DNA of 64,000 bases from Polyodon spathula (taxonomy: Eukaryota; Chordata; Actinopteri; Acipenseriformes; Polyodontidae): positions 94,105,859-94,169,858 of the forward strand of contig NC_054536.1 of NCBI RefSeq assembly GCF_017654505.1, read 5' to 3'. The number at the start of each line of letters is the position of its first letter. Position 1 is the stretch's first letter. The position numbers were made by a program, and so were the translations under genes. The notes below the pieces were generated by a model. That model was not told the DNA's origin. It did not search any database and saw only the letters and a program-made list of their open reading frames with translations. Below are positions 34,301 through 43,148 of this stretch, one piece after another.

Positions 34301-37300
34301 TGAGGATGTCCCTCTTCAGCAGGGCCCCTCACAGCAGGGCCCTGATAGGGCAGCTTTTGTTTATTTGCTCAGAGAATGACGGTCAGAGAGGCTCTTCCCA
34401 TTCGGTAATAGTTGTCATTCTCTTTTCAGGGAACCAGGGTTATGGTAATAACCTTACGATCTCAAACGTTTTAACACTTTTTGTGCCTGACACATCAAAG
34501 CAGATATTCATATAGCTGCACTTTCCATTTATTGTACATGTACTGTATCTGCAAATATACAGTAGTGTTCAAAAAAGGAAAGAGCAAGATTAGGGGTGGG
34601 GATTGTATTGCCCATTTTTCCTCACAAATAGATAATTGTATCCTCTTTAAAAAATATACAGTAGCATGTCCACCAGGTGGCGCACATTGTTCATTGTTTT
34701 ATGGTACCCTAAATGACTGTCCTTTTAGGTTGGTCTATCTGTTGGTCCTCAGCTGCTTATGTCATGCATATAGTCTCATTAACCACCTCTTCTGGCAACA
34801 GTTTTAAGTACTGTTGACAGCCAGGCTGGAGGAGTCTAAGAGCCACATGATTTTCTAGAGAGTTGTGTTCTCACAGTTTTAAACCTTGTTTCCACTGCCT
34901 TTCCCCAAGTATAGCTGAGCTGGCCGGTGTGGACCTCGGACAGCACTGCTTTGTATCTTACCCAACGCAGCCAAACGCTGCTGCGCGGAAGCACGTCTTT
35001 AAAAGGCATGTGCTAAAGAGACAACAGTTTTGAATAATGTCGGTTGTAAGCGAAGGCTGTGGGATGCAGAAGAAATTCCAGCTTCCCCTCAAACCACATT
35101 GAAGAGCAGCTGTCGGGCACAGTTAGAAATGGAAGTGTAAGAAATCACTGGAGTTCTGCAGCAGCAGAGGTCAATTGCACTTTTTTCAGTGTCAATAAAA
35201 TAAGAAAATGTAAAAATGAATTCAAGATTAAAGATAATTTCACAATATGACCTTTTACTGCCAACGCAGACAGCAGTCTTTAATTACATCTCGGCAGCAC
35301 AGCCAGTGCAGCTATACCTGGGAAAGGGCAGTGGAAGCAAGGCATCGCTTGTTATAGTTGGTAGAAATCCTCTACTCAGAATGATGAGATTCTCATAAAA
35401 ACCAAACTTTGCTGTCCTCTCAGTCCATCTATGTTATGTGCACCTAGATCCGTAAATTACTCTGCATCTTTTGCTGACCTTTGTTTTGTTTTTTCAGGTC
35501 TAGTGCAGGCCTAGGTGCCATGGCAGTCTTCGGAGGGGTTTTTGCTACCTACCTTTTGGCCCTTGCTGCCCTCAGCCCCTGTCCTCCACTGCTGGGAAGC
35601 ACTGTAGGAGTGGCCTTGGTGGTAAGTACTGTGCTGTGGTGGCTCAGTGCTGATGTTAAAGGTAGAATAAGTAGGCTGTGCACATTTGAAATCATTCTTG
35701 CCCATGTATCATTTATGTAATTTGTTTTTAAATTTTTACATTGCTTCAGATTATTACACCCTTGAATTATTATTACAGTGCACTCCATTTATAAGAATTA
35801 CTGATATAGGAATCAACCGCACATAGTGATCTAAACCACTGGGGCAAAATCATTCCTGTACTAACCAATGTAAAGTAATCCACTTGTAAGAATCAAGCAA
35901 TCCGCTTATAAGAATAATTTCGGGGCAAATTGACTGCATGTATTACAGTACTTCAAGATCAAGTGCAATGACGTGTACAGCCAACAAAGCTGTTTTTGAA
36001 TTTGAGTTTGATCGCATTTAATGTGATTAGGCATGTGCGCAGTGTGTGCAATATAATCCCTGGTCCGCAGCAACTCCCTGTAGAAAAAATGTCGTGCAGT
36101 TTGTGTGTCGACATGGCAGAAAAAAGCAAGACGCATGACTGCATTGTACAGGTATTTTTTGTGTTGTCTGATGTGAAAATGTGTTTTAGTAAAGTGAATA
36201 CACGTTCATTGAATACATACTGAGTACAGCACTGTTATTGTGTGATATGCATGTAGAGGAAGGGGGATTGATTGCGTAGCGGCGCTGTGAGATAGGGGTG
36301 GGGGGGAATTGCAGAGCTTTGCTTCTCTGCTTAGTGAAAACCGTGAGATTTGCATTGCAACTAAAAAAAAGTAAGCCACAGATGCTTAAATGCAGTGGTA
36401 GTTTTGACAGTAAAATACTGTACTGTAATGTCGTTTTAATTCAAAAGCCATTAGATATAACACTGCAGGGCAGTTAAACTAGGCACCCTCACGAGACGAT
36501 CGCTTCTCCAGTATACTGTAGTAAAATAGGATTCTGCAGCCTTGAGTAAACATATCTGTGATCATATAACAAGCTGCTAACCCACAATGACTTGTTTTGT
36601 ATTGTCCTCAATGACTGAGCACCACTGACATCTGTATACTGTATTTAAACTGCCCATGTGCGGAGGCGCTTTTGCTAATTGTAATCATATCGGTCCGCTT
36701 TTAAGAATCAACCGCTTCTAAGAATCAAATCATCCGGGGCGGATGTTATTCTTATAAACAGAGTGCACTGTTATTATTATTATTATTTGTTTAAGTTTGA
36801 GCTCAGCGTGTTTCATAGCAACATGTTTTCTACTGGAGACCAGTGAAACATACTTCTATGAAGTTCCTCACAAGGGCTTTTTGCATCATTCACGCGTACT
36901 TTAAAGCATCTTTGAGTGCGACCACTACCGGACTAACTAATGCACCTCCTGGGGTAGTTCTGAGTCCATTTTTATTACTCCCAGAGTATAATTTACCTTG
37001 CATCAGCGTGTGTAAACAAACTAAAGCCACAAAAAAAATTTTATTATGCAAAAGTAAGTCCTTTACATGTGCACAGATCAAAGAACTACTTTGTTTCTAG
37101 TGTGAACAAAACAGCAACGCTGCATTATCCCAGATCTGACTGCCAGATTCAACTCCTGTTTTTTTTTTTTTTTGCTCAAGTGAGAAAAGAGTATGTATCA
37201 GGCCAAAGGTAAGAGATTGAGACAAATAGGAGTATTAGTCTCCTCTTCTACACCGGTGCAAGCTTTCCTTCTGACAATTGCTCTGAGAAACACTAGCTTG

Positions 37301-37961
37301 AGTGCACTGCTGCTCTGTCTGCACCGCAGCGAGCCTGGTCTTTTGTTCATTACACATGGGTGTAGAATGTGAGACTAATAGTCCATTCAGTCTCACTCAT
37401 GTACCTTTAGTCTCCCTTGTAGGGAAATTGCAAGTAACAGAAATGTCATAATCCCATATTAAAAATGTTTTAATAGTCTTTAATCAGTTTTTGTTTTTTT
37501 AGCACTTATGTTGAAAGGTTTCAACGTTACTTGCCTCAAAATACTGCAATATCTTGTTATTGACATCTGCAGTGGTTACTACAAATATGTCCTGACCTAT
37601 TTAAAGATGGCTATTTTTGGCTATGAAGACAATAAAAAGAGGTGGTGAGCCTAAAAACACAAGTAAATTGTAAACATAATTCAGAATCAGACTACAGAGA
37701 CTGTTGAAAGATACAAGGACACAGTCTTCTTGCTCTCTCCCACCCCAGGTAATCTCCTGGATCGTGTTCACTGGTCTCTTCTCCTACCTGAAGGTTGTGG
37801 TCGGGTCTCTGCTCCATGAGGCTGGACACGCTGCCCTCTTGTGGTGTGGGGTGGTAATCCAAGCTGGCTCACTGATAGGAGCTCTTATCATGTTCCCATT
37901 GGTCAGCGTCTACCACACATTCCAAAGGGCCCAGGACTGTGTGGACAACTGCAGCCTGTGA
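26037..37961 (+). CDS. slc52a2: Riboflavin transporter, solute carrier family 52 member 2-like
   Basis: SLC52 proteins are plasma-membrane riboflavin carriers with about 11 membrane segments. Four coding exons, 26037-26166, 27216-28098, 35498-35621 and 37749-37961, join with GT/AG borders (phases 1, 2, 0) into 449 codons, the usual family length (about 445-470). The start follows an in-frame TAG at 25998. Member 2 traits are VALFGMGSW, an LPVVV stretch, [68 protein letters not shown] and a C-terminus near [14 protein letters not shown] and NGT (N175, N180) are possible glycosylation sites in the large extracellular loop. A Ser-rich hydrophilic loop follows (about 225-265). Introns hold a DIRS element and a Tigger-like element. 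The frame is intact, so it is likely functional. Confidence 0.95.
26167..27215 (+). other. slc52a2 intron 1 (phase 1)
   Basis: Begins GTTAGT and ends TTTCAG. Part of it (26630-26800) resembles 8400-8560, so it includes transposon-derived sequence. The - strand has a short ATG frame near 26910, followed by a splice-donor-like GGTGAGTT, possibly a hAT first exon. This is too weak to call. Confidence 0.6.
28304..28341. repeat. (ATTT)n microsatellite
   Basis: About nine ATTT tetranucleotides in slc52a2 intron 2, followed by GGATTAG. Confidence 0.95.
29461..30856 (+). pseudogene. DIRS gag-like region, broken
   Basis: Starts with [20 protein letters not shown] followed by ARCLGPEHA (29500-29580), the Cys/His pattern usual at the start of DIRS ORF1. 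It continues with Ser/Arg/Pro-rich sequence ([14 protein letters not shown] and [15 protein letters not shown]) and a helical part ([21 protein letters not shown]) near 30500. A Gly/Arg/Pro-rich tail runs to 30856. Several frame changes occur, for example near 29700 and 30100. Confidence 0.75.
30954..31947 (+). pseudogene. DIRS reverse transcriptase and first half of RNase H, with active-site deletion
   Basis: RT motifs are visible: [51 protein letters not shown] (first catalytic Asp) and [11 protein letters not shown]. After this the sequence jumps to [11 protein letters not shown], so the segment that should carry the DD motif is deleted. A frame change follows near 31490. RNase H begins with [15 protein letters not shown] (31860-31905). 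An in-frame TAG at 31945 precedes the CR1 insertion. Confidence 0.9.
31962..32500 (-). mobile_element. CR1-like LINE 3' fragment inserted in the DIRS RNase H
   Basis: A 5'-truncated copy, about 540 bp, nearly identical to the matching part of 45993-47155. Read on the - strand it ends in repeats of TTCTTATG at 31962 and encodes the last 140 codons of the LINE ORF. The host DIRS codons resume at once: CACATAAA before and (AA)TGCGCAAGAGCTG after together give HINAQEL. At most 2-3 bases are ambiguous at the junction, so there is little or no target duplication, as is usual for CR1. Confidence 0.95.
32501..33050 (+). pseudogene. DIRS RNase H second half and downstream domain
   Basis: Continues the frame broken by the CR1 insertion: [33 protein letters not shown] (the DN of RNase H), then [20 protein letters not shown] long aromatic/Pro-rich stretch follows ([35 protein letters not shown] and [11 protein letters not shown]), as in other fish DIRS polyproteins. 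One stop (TAG at 32670) interrupts it. Confidence 0.88.
33130..34010 (+). pseudogene. DIRS tyrosine recombinase with internal deletion
   Basis: The N-terminal SAM-like part is [21 protein letters not shown] (33255-33320), then a TGA at 33342, then [12 protein letters not shown]. The first catalytic Arg is in [14 protein letters not shown] (33645-33680). [11 protein letters not shown] and QLFVCYG are present. After LSKR near 33975 the sequence jumps to [11 protein letters not shown] and a stop at about 34017. The catalytic Tyr is thus kept but the HxxR segment is lost. Inactive. Confidence 0.88.
34460..35497 (+). other. Rest of slc52a2 intron 2
   Basis: No coding exon or transposon was recognised. 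The intron ends with a strong polypyrimidine tract and CAG at 35495-35497. Confidence 0.5.
35776..36770. mobile_element. Tigger/pogo-like non-autonomous element (995 bp) in slc52a2 intron 3
   Basis: The ends CAGTGCACTCCATTTATAAG and, inverted, CAGTGCACTCTGTTTATAAG are near-identical over about 26 bp. Both are followed inward by repeated AAGAATCAACCGCTT-like words. TTA precedes the left end. No transposase is readable inside, so it is an internally deleted or MITE-like derivative. The assignment to pogo/Tigger rests on the TATAAGAAT-type ends. Confidence 0.7.
36771..37748 (+). other. Rest of slc52a2 intron 3, no gene seen
   Basis: No coding exon was recognised. The intron ends TCTCTCCCACCCCAG at 37748. 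Confidence 0.45.
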
Positions 37962-38239
37962 ACAGGGGAGGCGCAGCGCAGAGACCTGCAGAGCTTCAAC
38001 TGAGTGCCTCCAGCTTCTACAGAACTGTGTCTGCGTCAAGAGAATTGTGGACTTCTGATGTGTGGGAATACACAGTCGGGTTTGATAAACCTCTTCATCT
38101 CATCATACTTGTACGATGTTTATTGTGTATCAAGACGTGATTGTTTCTACAAACAAGACTGTATATTGTATGAGATTGTATTGTCAGGTTGTCCTTGTAA
38201 ATGAGAATCTGTAAATTTGTTCTCAATTTGACTCATCCG

Positions 38240-38249
38240 AATAAATAAA
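38240..38249 (+). terminator. Poly(A) signal of slc52a2
   Basis: Two overlapping AATAAA hexamers (38240-38245 and 38244-38249) lie 279 nt after the slc52a2 stop and are followed by a TG/T-rich GTTTTGGTTTTT tract. This is a good 3' end for a short 3' UTR. Confidence 0.7.
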
Positions 38250-38259
38250 GGTTTTGGTT

Positions 38260-38337
38260 TTTATATATTATAATATATATATATATAGAATATATATATA
38301 TTATATATATATATATATATATGATATATATATAAGA
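38260..38337. repeat. AT-rich simple repeat
   Basis: Imperfect TATATA runs with inserted A or G. Not coding. Confidence 0.9.
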
Positions 38338-38897
38338 TGCGCCAGATCTATTCATTATTCAAGATCCACAGACGCGTCTGATCCCATATCGCAGCCTTCT
38401 ATAGTATTTAATGAAATTCTCATGTATGAAACGAATCCCTCTTAGATTTAAATGAGGCGATCCTAATTATGTACTGTCTTCTGTTACTTTCCTAAGTCCC
38501 AATGATTTATTTTGTCTTCTATAAATCTGCTATAACTAAAAAGAGGCTCTAAATGAAAACCATGTTGTTGTTTTTTCCTATATCCTCATAACAGCAAAGT
38601 GTTTTTTGTAAAGGCATGTGTAGATATAGGTGCATTTATTGTTGCTGCTAGTAACATTATTCTATCTTAAAAGCGATAGAACAACAAATGAGAATTGTGT
38701 TGCAAACTTATTAATCAGCCTGATCCATTACATTTTGTACAGTACACTGTCTTTCAAAATAATAGAAAGGCCTTGTTACCTCTGAAGACCACCATCTGTC
38801 TGCCCTTCAGTTATACAGCAGACTGGCAATATGCATATAGCCTTCATCAGTGTATCAGAGCAGATTTAGGGTAAATTAGTGTTTTTGAATATATATA
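38338..38897. other. Intergenic, no gene seen
   Basis: No coding sequence or repeat relationship was recognised. Confidence 0.4.
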
Positions 38898-39095
38898 CTG
38901 ATGCACAAAAGAAACACAACACTCCGGTCTAATGGATTTAATCAAATATTTTAAACACAGATATTAAACAATCACAGAAAATGTGAACATACATACAGAT
39001 CAAAGAATCGTGATAGGATTATAATAGGAAACATGACACGCTATCAAAATAAAAACAAAGTTAATGAGATGGGATGGTGAATACAAGTGGAATTG
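38898..39095 (-). mobile_element. Fragment of Tc1/mariner family D (right end)
   Basis: Begins CTGATGCACAAAAGAAACAC and matches the reverse complement of 21045-21239 (shared GATTTAATCAAATATTTTAA and GACACRCT blocks). Only about 200 bp from the terminus is present; no transposase is included. Confidence 0.8.
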
Positions 39096-39129
39096 CACAT
39101 ACCTGTTCATCTCATGTATGCAGTATTCT

Positions 39130-39430
39130 GTCTACACGTTAAAGAATTAAAATACAGTGCAGAAAGCACAAATCCCAAAGTGAAGCTGAACATTTATTCA
39201 AAATCAATCTGACATGAAGCGTTTCAAAGTGAACCAAATCTTAGTCCAACGTGCAAAAATCCCAAAATGAGCTTTTATTACAAATCAACCTGACATGAAA
39301 AGTTCATCAGATCCTCAAGTTTATTTTTTGTTGTTGTTTTTCTTTAATCAGTTTTGCTTTGCCGCATCATTGCTGAACAAGCCAAAAAAGCCTTTTAAAA
39401 ACCCTGTATTCACGACAGAGGTATGCCTGC
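39130..39430 (-). repeat. Unclassified dispersed repeat, copy 2
   Basis: Reverse-complement copy of 6885-7130, with shared blocks listed there. It is slightly longer because of an insertion around 39320-39345. Confidence 0.6.
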
Positions 39431-39520
39431 TTTACTGCTTTTTCAAGCCATCAGTATAGTTTGAGGACAGTGTGTGTGTTTATATGATTTTAAAATTTTA
39501 TTTTTATTTGGGGTCCAGGG

Positions 39521-39521
39521 T

Positions 39522-39608
<87 letters not shown>
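39521..39608. repeat. (TA)n microsatellite
   Basis: About 44 TA dinucleotides directly adjoining the left end of Tc1 element C. Confidence 0.95.
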
Positions 39609-39612
<4 letters not shown>

Positions 39613-41235
39613 TGCCTATAGAAAGTTTACACCCCCTTGAACTTTTTTCACATTTTGTTGTGTGAGTGCCTCAGGGTTGCATGCATTTAAATTAGTTTTT
39701 TTTTTTTCCACTTATCTACACACCATACTCCACACTGTTAAGGGGAAAAAAGCTTTTATTGAGAAAAAAAAATTATATATTAAAAATACAAAACTGAAAG
39801 ATCGTAATTGGATAAGTCTCCATCCCCCTGAGTTATCACTTGGTGGAAGCACCTTTGGCAGCAATTACAGCTGTGAGTCTGTTGGGATAGGTCTCTACCA
39901 ACTTTACACACCTAGATTTGTCAATATTTGACCGTTCATCTTTACAAAACTGTTCAAGCGCTGTCAAGTTCCTTGGGGAGCGTTGATGGACAGCAATCTT
40001 CAAGTCATGCCACAAATTTTCTATTGGATTTAGGTCGGGGCTCTGACGGGGCCACTCAAGAACATTTATCTTTTTATTCCTTATTATTCCAGTGTAGCTT
40101 TGATTGTGTGCTTTGGGTCATTGCCATGCTGAAAGGTGAACGTTGTCCCAGTTTCAGCTTTCTTGCAGAGGGCAGCAGATTTTCCTCAAGGACTTCTCTG
40201 TACTTTGCTCCATTCACTTTCCCTTCTATCCTGACAAGTGCCCCAGTCCCTGCCGATGAGAAACATCCTCATAACATGATGCTGCCGCCACCATGCTTCA
40301 CAGTAGGGATGGTGTTCTTTGGGTGGTGCACTATGTTGAGTTTGCGCCAAACATAACGCTTTGCATTTAGGCCAGAAAGTTCCATTTTAGTTTCATAAGA
40401 CCACAAAACTTTGCCACATGGCTACAAATTCTCCTGAGTGTTTTTTGCATACTTCAAACCGGATTCAAAGTGGGCTTTCTTGAGTAATGGCTTCCTTCTT
40501 GCCACCCTACTATATAGGCCAGATTTGTGGAGTACTTGGGATATTGTTGTCACATGCTCACTTTGACCAGTCTTGGCCATAAAAGCCTGTAGCTCTTGCA
40601 AAGTTCCCATTGGCCTCTTGATAGCTTCTCTGATCAGTCTCCTTCTTGCTCGGTCATCCAGTTTGGAGGGACGGCCTGATCTAGGCAGGGTCTTGGTGGT
40701 GCCATACACCTTCCACTTCTTAATCGTCTTGACCGTGCTCCAAGGTATATTCAATGCCTTTGATATTTTTTATGCCCATCCCCTGATCTGTGCCTTTCAA
40801 CAACTTTGTCCCGAAGTTCTTTTGAAAGCGCCTTGGTGCTTATGGTTGAGTCTTTGCTTTGAAATGCACTACCCAGCAGAGGGAACCTACAGGAACTGCT
40901 GAATTTATCCTGAAGTCATGTGAATCACTACAATTTAACACAGGTGGAGGCCACTTAACTTGGTGTGTGATTTTGAAGGAGATTGGTTATACCTGAGCTA
41001 ATTTAGGATTGCTGTTACTAGGGGTGTGGACAATTATCCAACCAAGCTATTTCAGTTTTTATTTTTAATTAATTTTCTACAAATTTGTAGAATATTTTTT
41101 TCACTTGGAAGTTGTGGGGGAGGAAGTGTCGATAAATAAAAATATATATATGTATATATCAATACATTTTAATTCCAGGCTATAAAGCAACAAAAAGTGA
41201 AAAATCTGAAAGGGGGTGTAGACTTTCTATAGGCA

Positions 41236-41239
<4 letters not shown>
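39609..41239 (-). mobile_element. Tc1/mariner element C (1.63 kb)
   Basis: The left end GTGCCTATAGAAAGTTTACA and right end GTAGACTTTCTATAGGCAC are inverted. TA repeats flank both sides, so the element sits inside a TA microsatellite. Same family as element B (about 85-90% identical by eye). The - strand transposase is broken. Confidence 0.92.
39840..40754 (-). pseudogene. Tc1 transposase of element C, broken
   Basis: The N-terminal part is open from 40754 to 40422: TIKKWKVYGTTKTL, SGRPSKLDDRARRRLIREAI, ELQAFMAKTG and RRKPLLKKAHFESGLKYAK. After a frame break, traces of the GGGSIML(R)GCF and HxNDPKHT-like blocks remain further left, with substitutions in the catalytic region. Not functional. 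Confidence 0.85.

Positions 41240-41268
<29 letters not shown>
41240..41268. repeat. (TA)n microsatellite
   Basis: About 14 TA dinucleotides on the right side of Tc1 element C; the continuation of the target microsatellite. Confidence 0.95.
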
Positions 41269-41269
<1 letters not shown>

Positions 41270-41270
<1 letters not shown>

Positions 41271-41954
41271 TTCCCATACTGTACTACATATTTTTTAATT
41301 GTGTGTGTTGGTATAGTGCAGTAATTTCTGTTAGCTGTACTGAAATGTACACTGCAGATTTCTTTGATTTGAATTGATTGAATAAAATAAAAAGTCTTTT
41401 TAGTACTTGATTGCTTACTGTGTGATATCTTGCGTAACACTGAATGCATTTTTGTGTCCAGAAATGTTTTGTACCGAAGGAATAAATTTCAGTTGATTTA
41501 TTTCAGTGCTCCTTTATCATTGTTTCTTTGAGTCTTTCGTTTCTAATGTTTTAGAACATCTATGAAGGTACTGTATAGCAATATTTAGCAGACCCATCCT
41601 TCCCTGTAAGTCTGTCTGCCTCTACTGGAACATATGTGTGCTGACAAAATGTTGGACAGATGAACCACACAGTTCAACTGCGTCAAGTTTTTTGTTCTGG
41701 AAGAATAAAACACAGCATACAAGAAATTTGAATTACTGCAAAAAATGATCTACCTCAGATTCATTGTCTTTGCATTAATCATTAATTGTTTGAACGTGAC
41801 AACAGGTGGGTTTTTCATGTATAGTTTTCCAGCCTCTGTTATCATGCTGTGAAAAGTACCTGAGACTGAGGTACAACTACCAGAATTCATTGCCATGTGA
41901 GATGAAAAGCCTGCATTGTCCCAAACTGTCTGGGTGTACATGGAGTCAAATGGA
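41270..41954. other. Intergenic, no gene seen
   Basis: No coding sequence or repeat was recognised. Confidence 0.4.
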
Positions 41955-42156
41955 GGCATGGCCAACCCTGGTCCTGGGAGTCACAATCCTGCAGGTTTTC
42001 TGGGTGTCTTTAAATCATCAACGCCTAAAGACCTGGACATTTTATTTTAGCGTTCACTTATTTAAGAAAATAATTGGTTCAATTAAGTGATTGAGAACTC
42101 TGGTAGAACGAAAACCAGAAGACCCTGCGACTCTACAGGCACAGGGTTGGCCACCC
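41955..42156. mobile_element. MITE, about 200 bp, probably hAT-like
   Basis: The left end ATGGCCAACCCTGGTCCTGG and the right end CAGGCACAGGGTTGGCCAC are inverted, with similarity continuing inward to GGTTTTC/GAAAACC. The interior is AT-rich and non-coding. The GGCCAACCCTGGTCCTGG motif is familiar from fish repeats; superfamily assignment is tentative. Confidence 0.65.
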
Positions 42157-42280
42157 CCAGTAAACTCTACTGGAGAGTAAAAGATGGGTGCAATGTTCAG
42201 AAGCTGGTCACTTGTTTTTCTTGAGCGATGATTACAATAATTAACTTCACATGGTTCTCACACAAACAATGAAAGTGCTC

Positions 42281-42772
42281 ATCCAGTTGTGTCCATTCAG
42301 AGCTTCATGATGTTCCAGCTGTGTCCATTCAGAGCTTCATGATGTTCCAGTTGTGTCCATTCAGAGCTTCTTGATGTTCCAGTTGTGTCCATTCAAAGCT
42401 TCATGATGTTCCAGTTGTGTCCATTCAGAGCTTCATGGTGTTCCAGTTGTGTCCATTCAAAGCTTCTTGATGTTCCAGTTGTGTCCATTCAAAGCTTCAT
42501 GATGTTCCAGTTGTGTCCATTCAGAGCTTCATGATGTTCCAGTTGTGTCCATTCAGAGCTTCATGATGTTCCAGTTGTGTCCATTCAGAGCTTCATGATG
42601 TTCCAGTTGTGTCCATTCAGAGCTTCATGATGTTCCACTTGTGTCCATTCAGAGCTTCATGATGTTCCAGTTGTGTCCATTCAGAGCTTCATGATGTTCC
42701 AGTTGTGTCCATTCAGAGCTTCTTGATGTTCCAGTTGTGTCCATTCAGAGCTTCATGATGTTCCAATTGTGA
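42281..42772 (+). repeat. 32-bp minisatellite, about 15 copies
   Basis: Unit of 32 bp (GATGTTCCAGTTGTGTCC followed by ATTCAGAGCTTCAT). Most units are identical or differ at one or two positions, so the array is young or homogenised. Not coding; there are no spacers, so it is not CRISPR-like. Confidence 0.95.
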
Positions 42773-43010
42773 TTGAACATGTTTGCTGCTCATGCTATCC
42801 ATGTGCTTTAACTTTTACTTCACTTCCTCTCCCAGGAAGTGAAGTAAAGGGCCTGGTGTATTTTATATCCAGCTCCATTCAAAACATTGCCAAGCAAGTG
42901 GGGATAAAAATAAACCAGTCTGTATATACACTATTAAGAACTAGCCTACTTAAAAAAAAAAAAAAAACTAGATTTCGTAATCATGATTATTTGTTCTTTG
43001 GATAAATGTA

Positions 43011-43148
43011 ATCCAGCAGTGACGTTTTCTGAAAAACTGGATCAGAATGATCCAGATAAAAGTAATCTCGATCACAAAATATAGGATTACAATATCCAGA
43101 CCACTGTTACCCAGATTAAAAGTTTTGAAAAAACGGCCCCTGGATTTG
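43011..43148. mobile_element. Short MITE-like inverted-repeat element
   Basis: The left end AATCCAG...CGTTTTCTGAAAAACT and right end AGTTTTGAAAAAACGGCCCC with CTGGATT are inverted over about 30 bp. The interior is about 80 bp and contains the word GATCCAGAT. Classification is uncertain. Confidence 0.45.

Larger units (their letters stand above)
28850..34459 (+). mobile_element. DIRS-type retroelement 1, nearly full length, in slc52a2 intron 2
   Basis: The left inverted terminal repeat, 28850-29003 (contains GAATGACAACCATTAC, GCTGCCCTATCAGGGCCCTG and CACAGTAGCACATCGCCATT), matches 34280-34459 inverted. The internal complementary region at 34155-34245 contains the reverse complement of the left end fused to that of the right end, the DIRS hallmark. 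The order is gag-like, RT, RNase H, tyrosine recombinase, in the sense orientation of the host gene. Deletions in RT and recombinase and several stops make it non-autonomous. A CR1 copy splits the RNase H domain. Confidence 0.93.

Noticed and set aside
42281..42772. CRISPR-like direct repeats
   Set aside because: Units are contiguous without unique spacers, and the genome is eukaryotic; it is a minisatellite. The same applies to 54291-55535 and 45318-45675.
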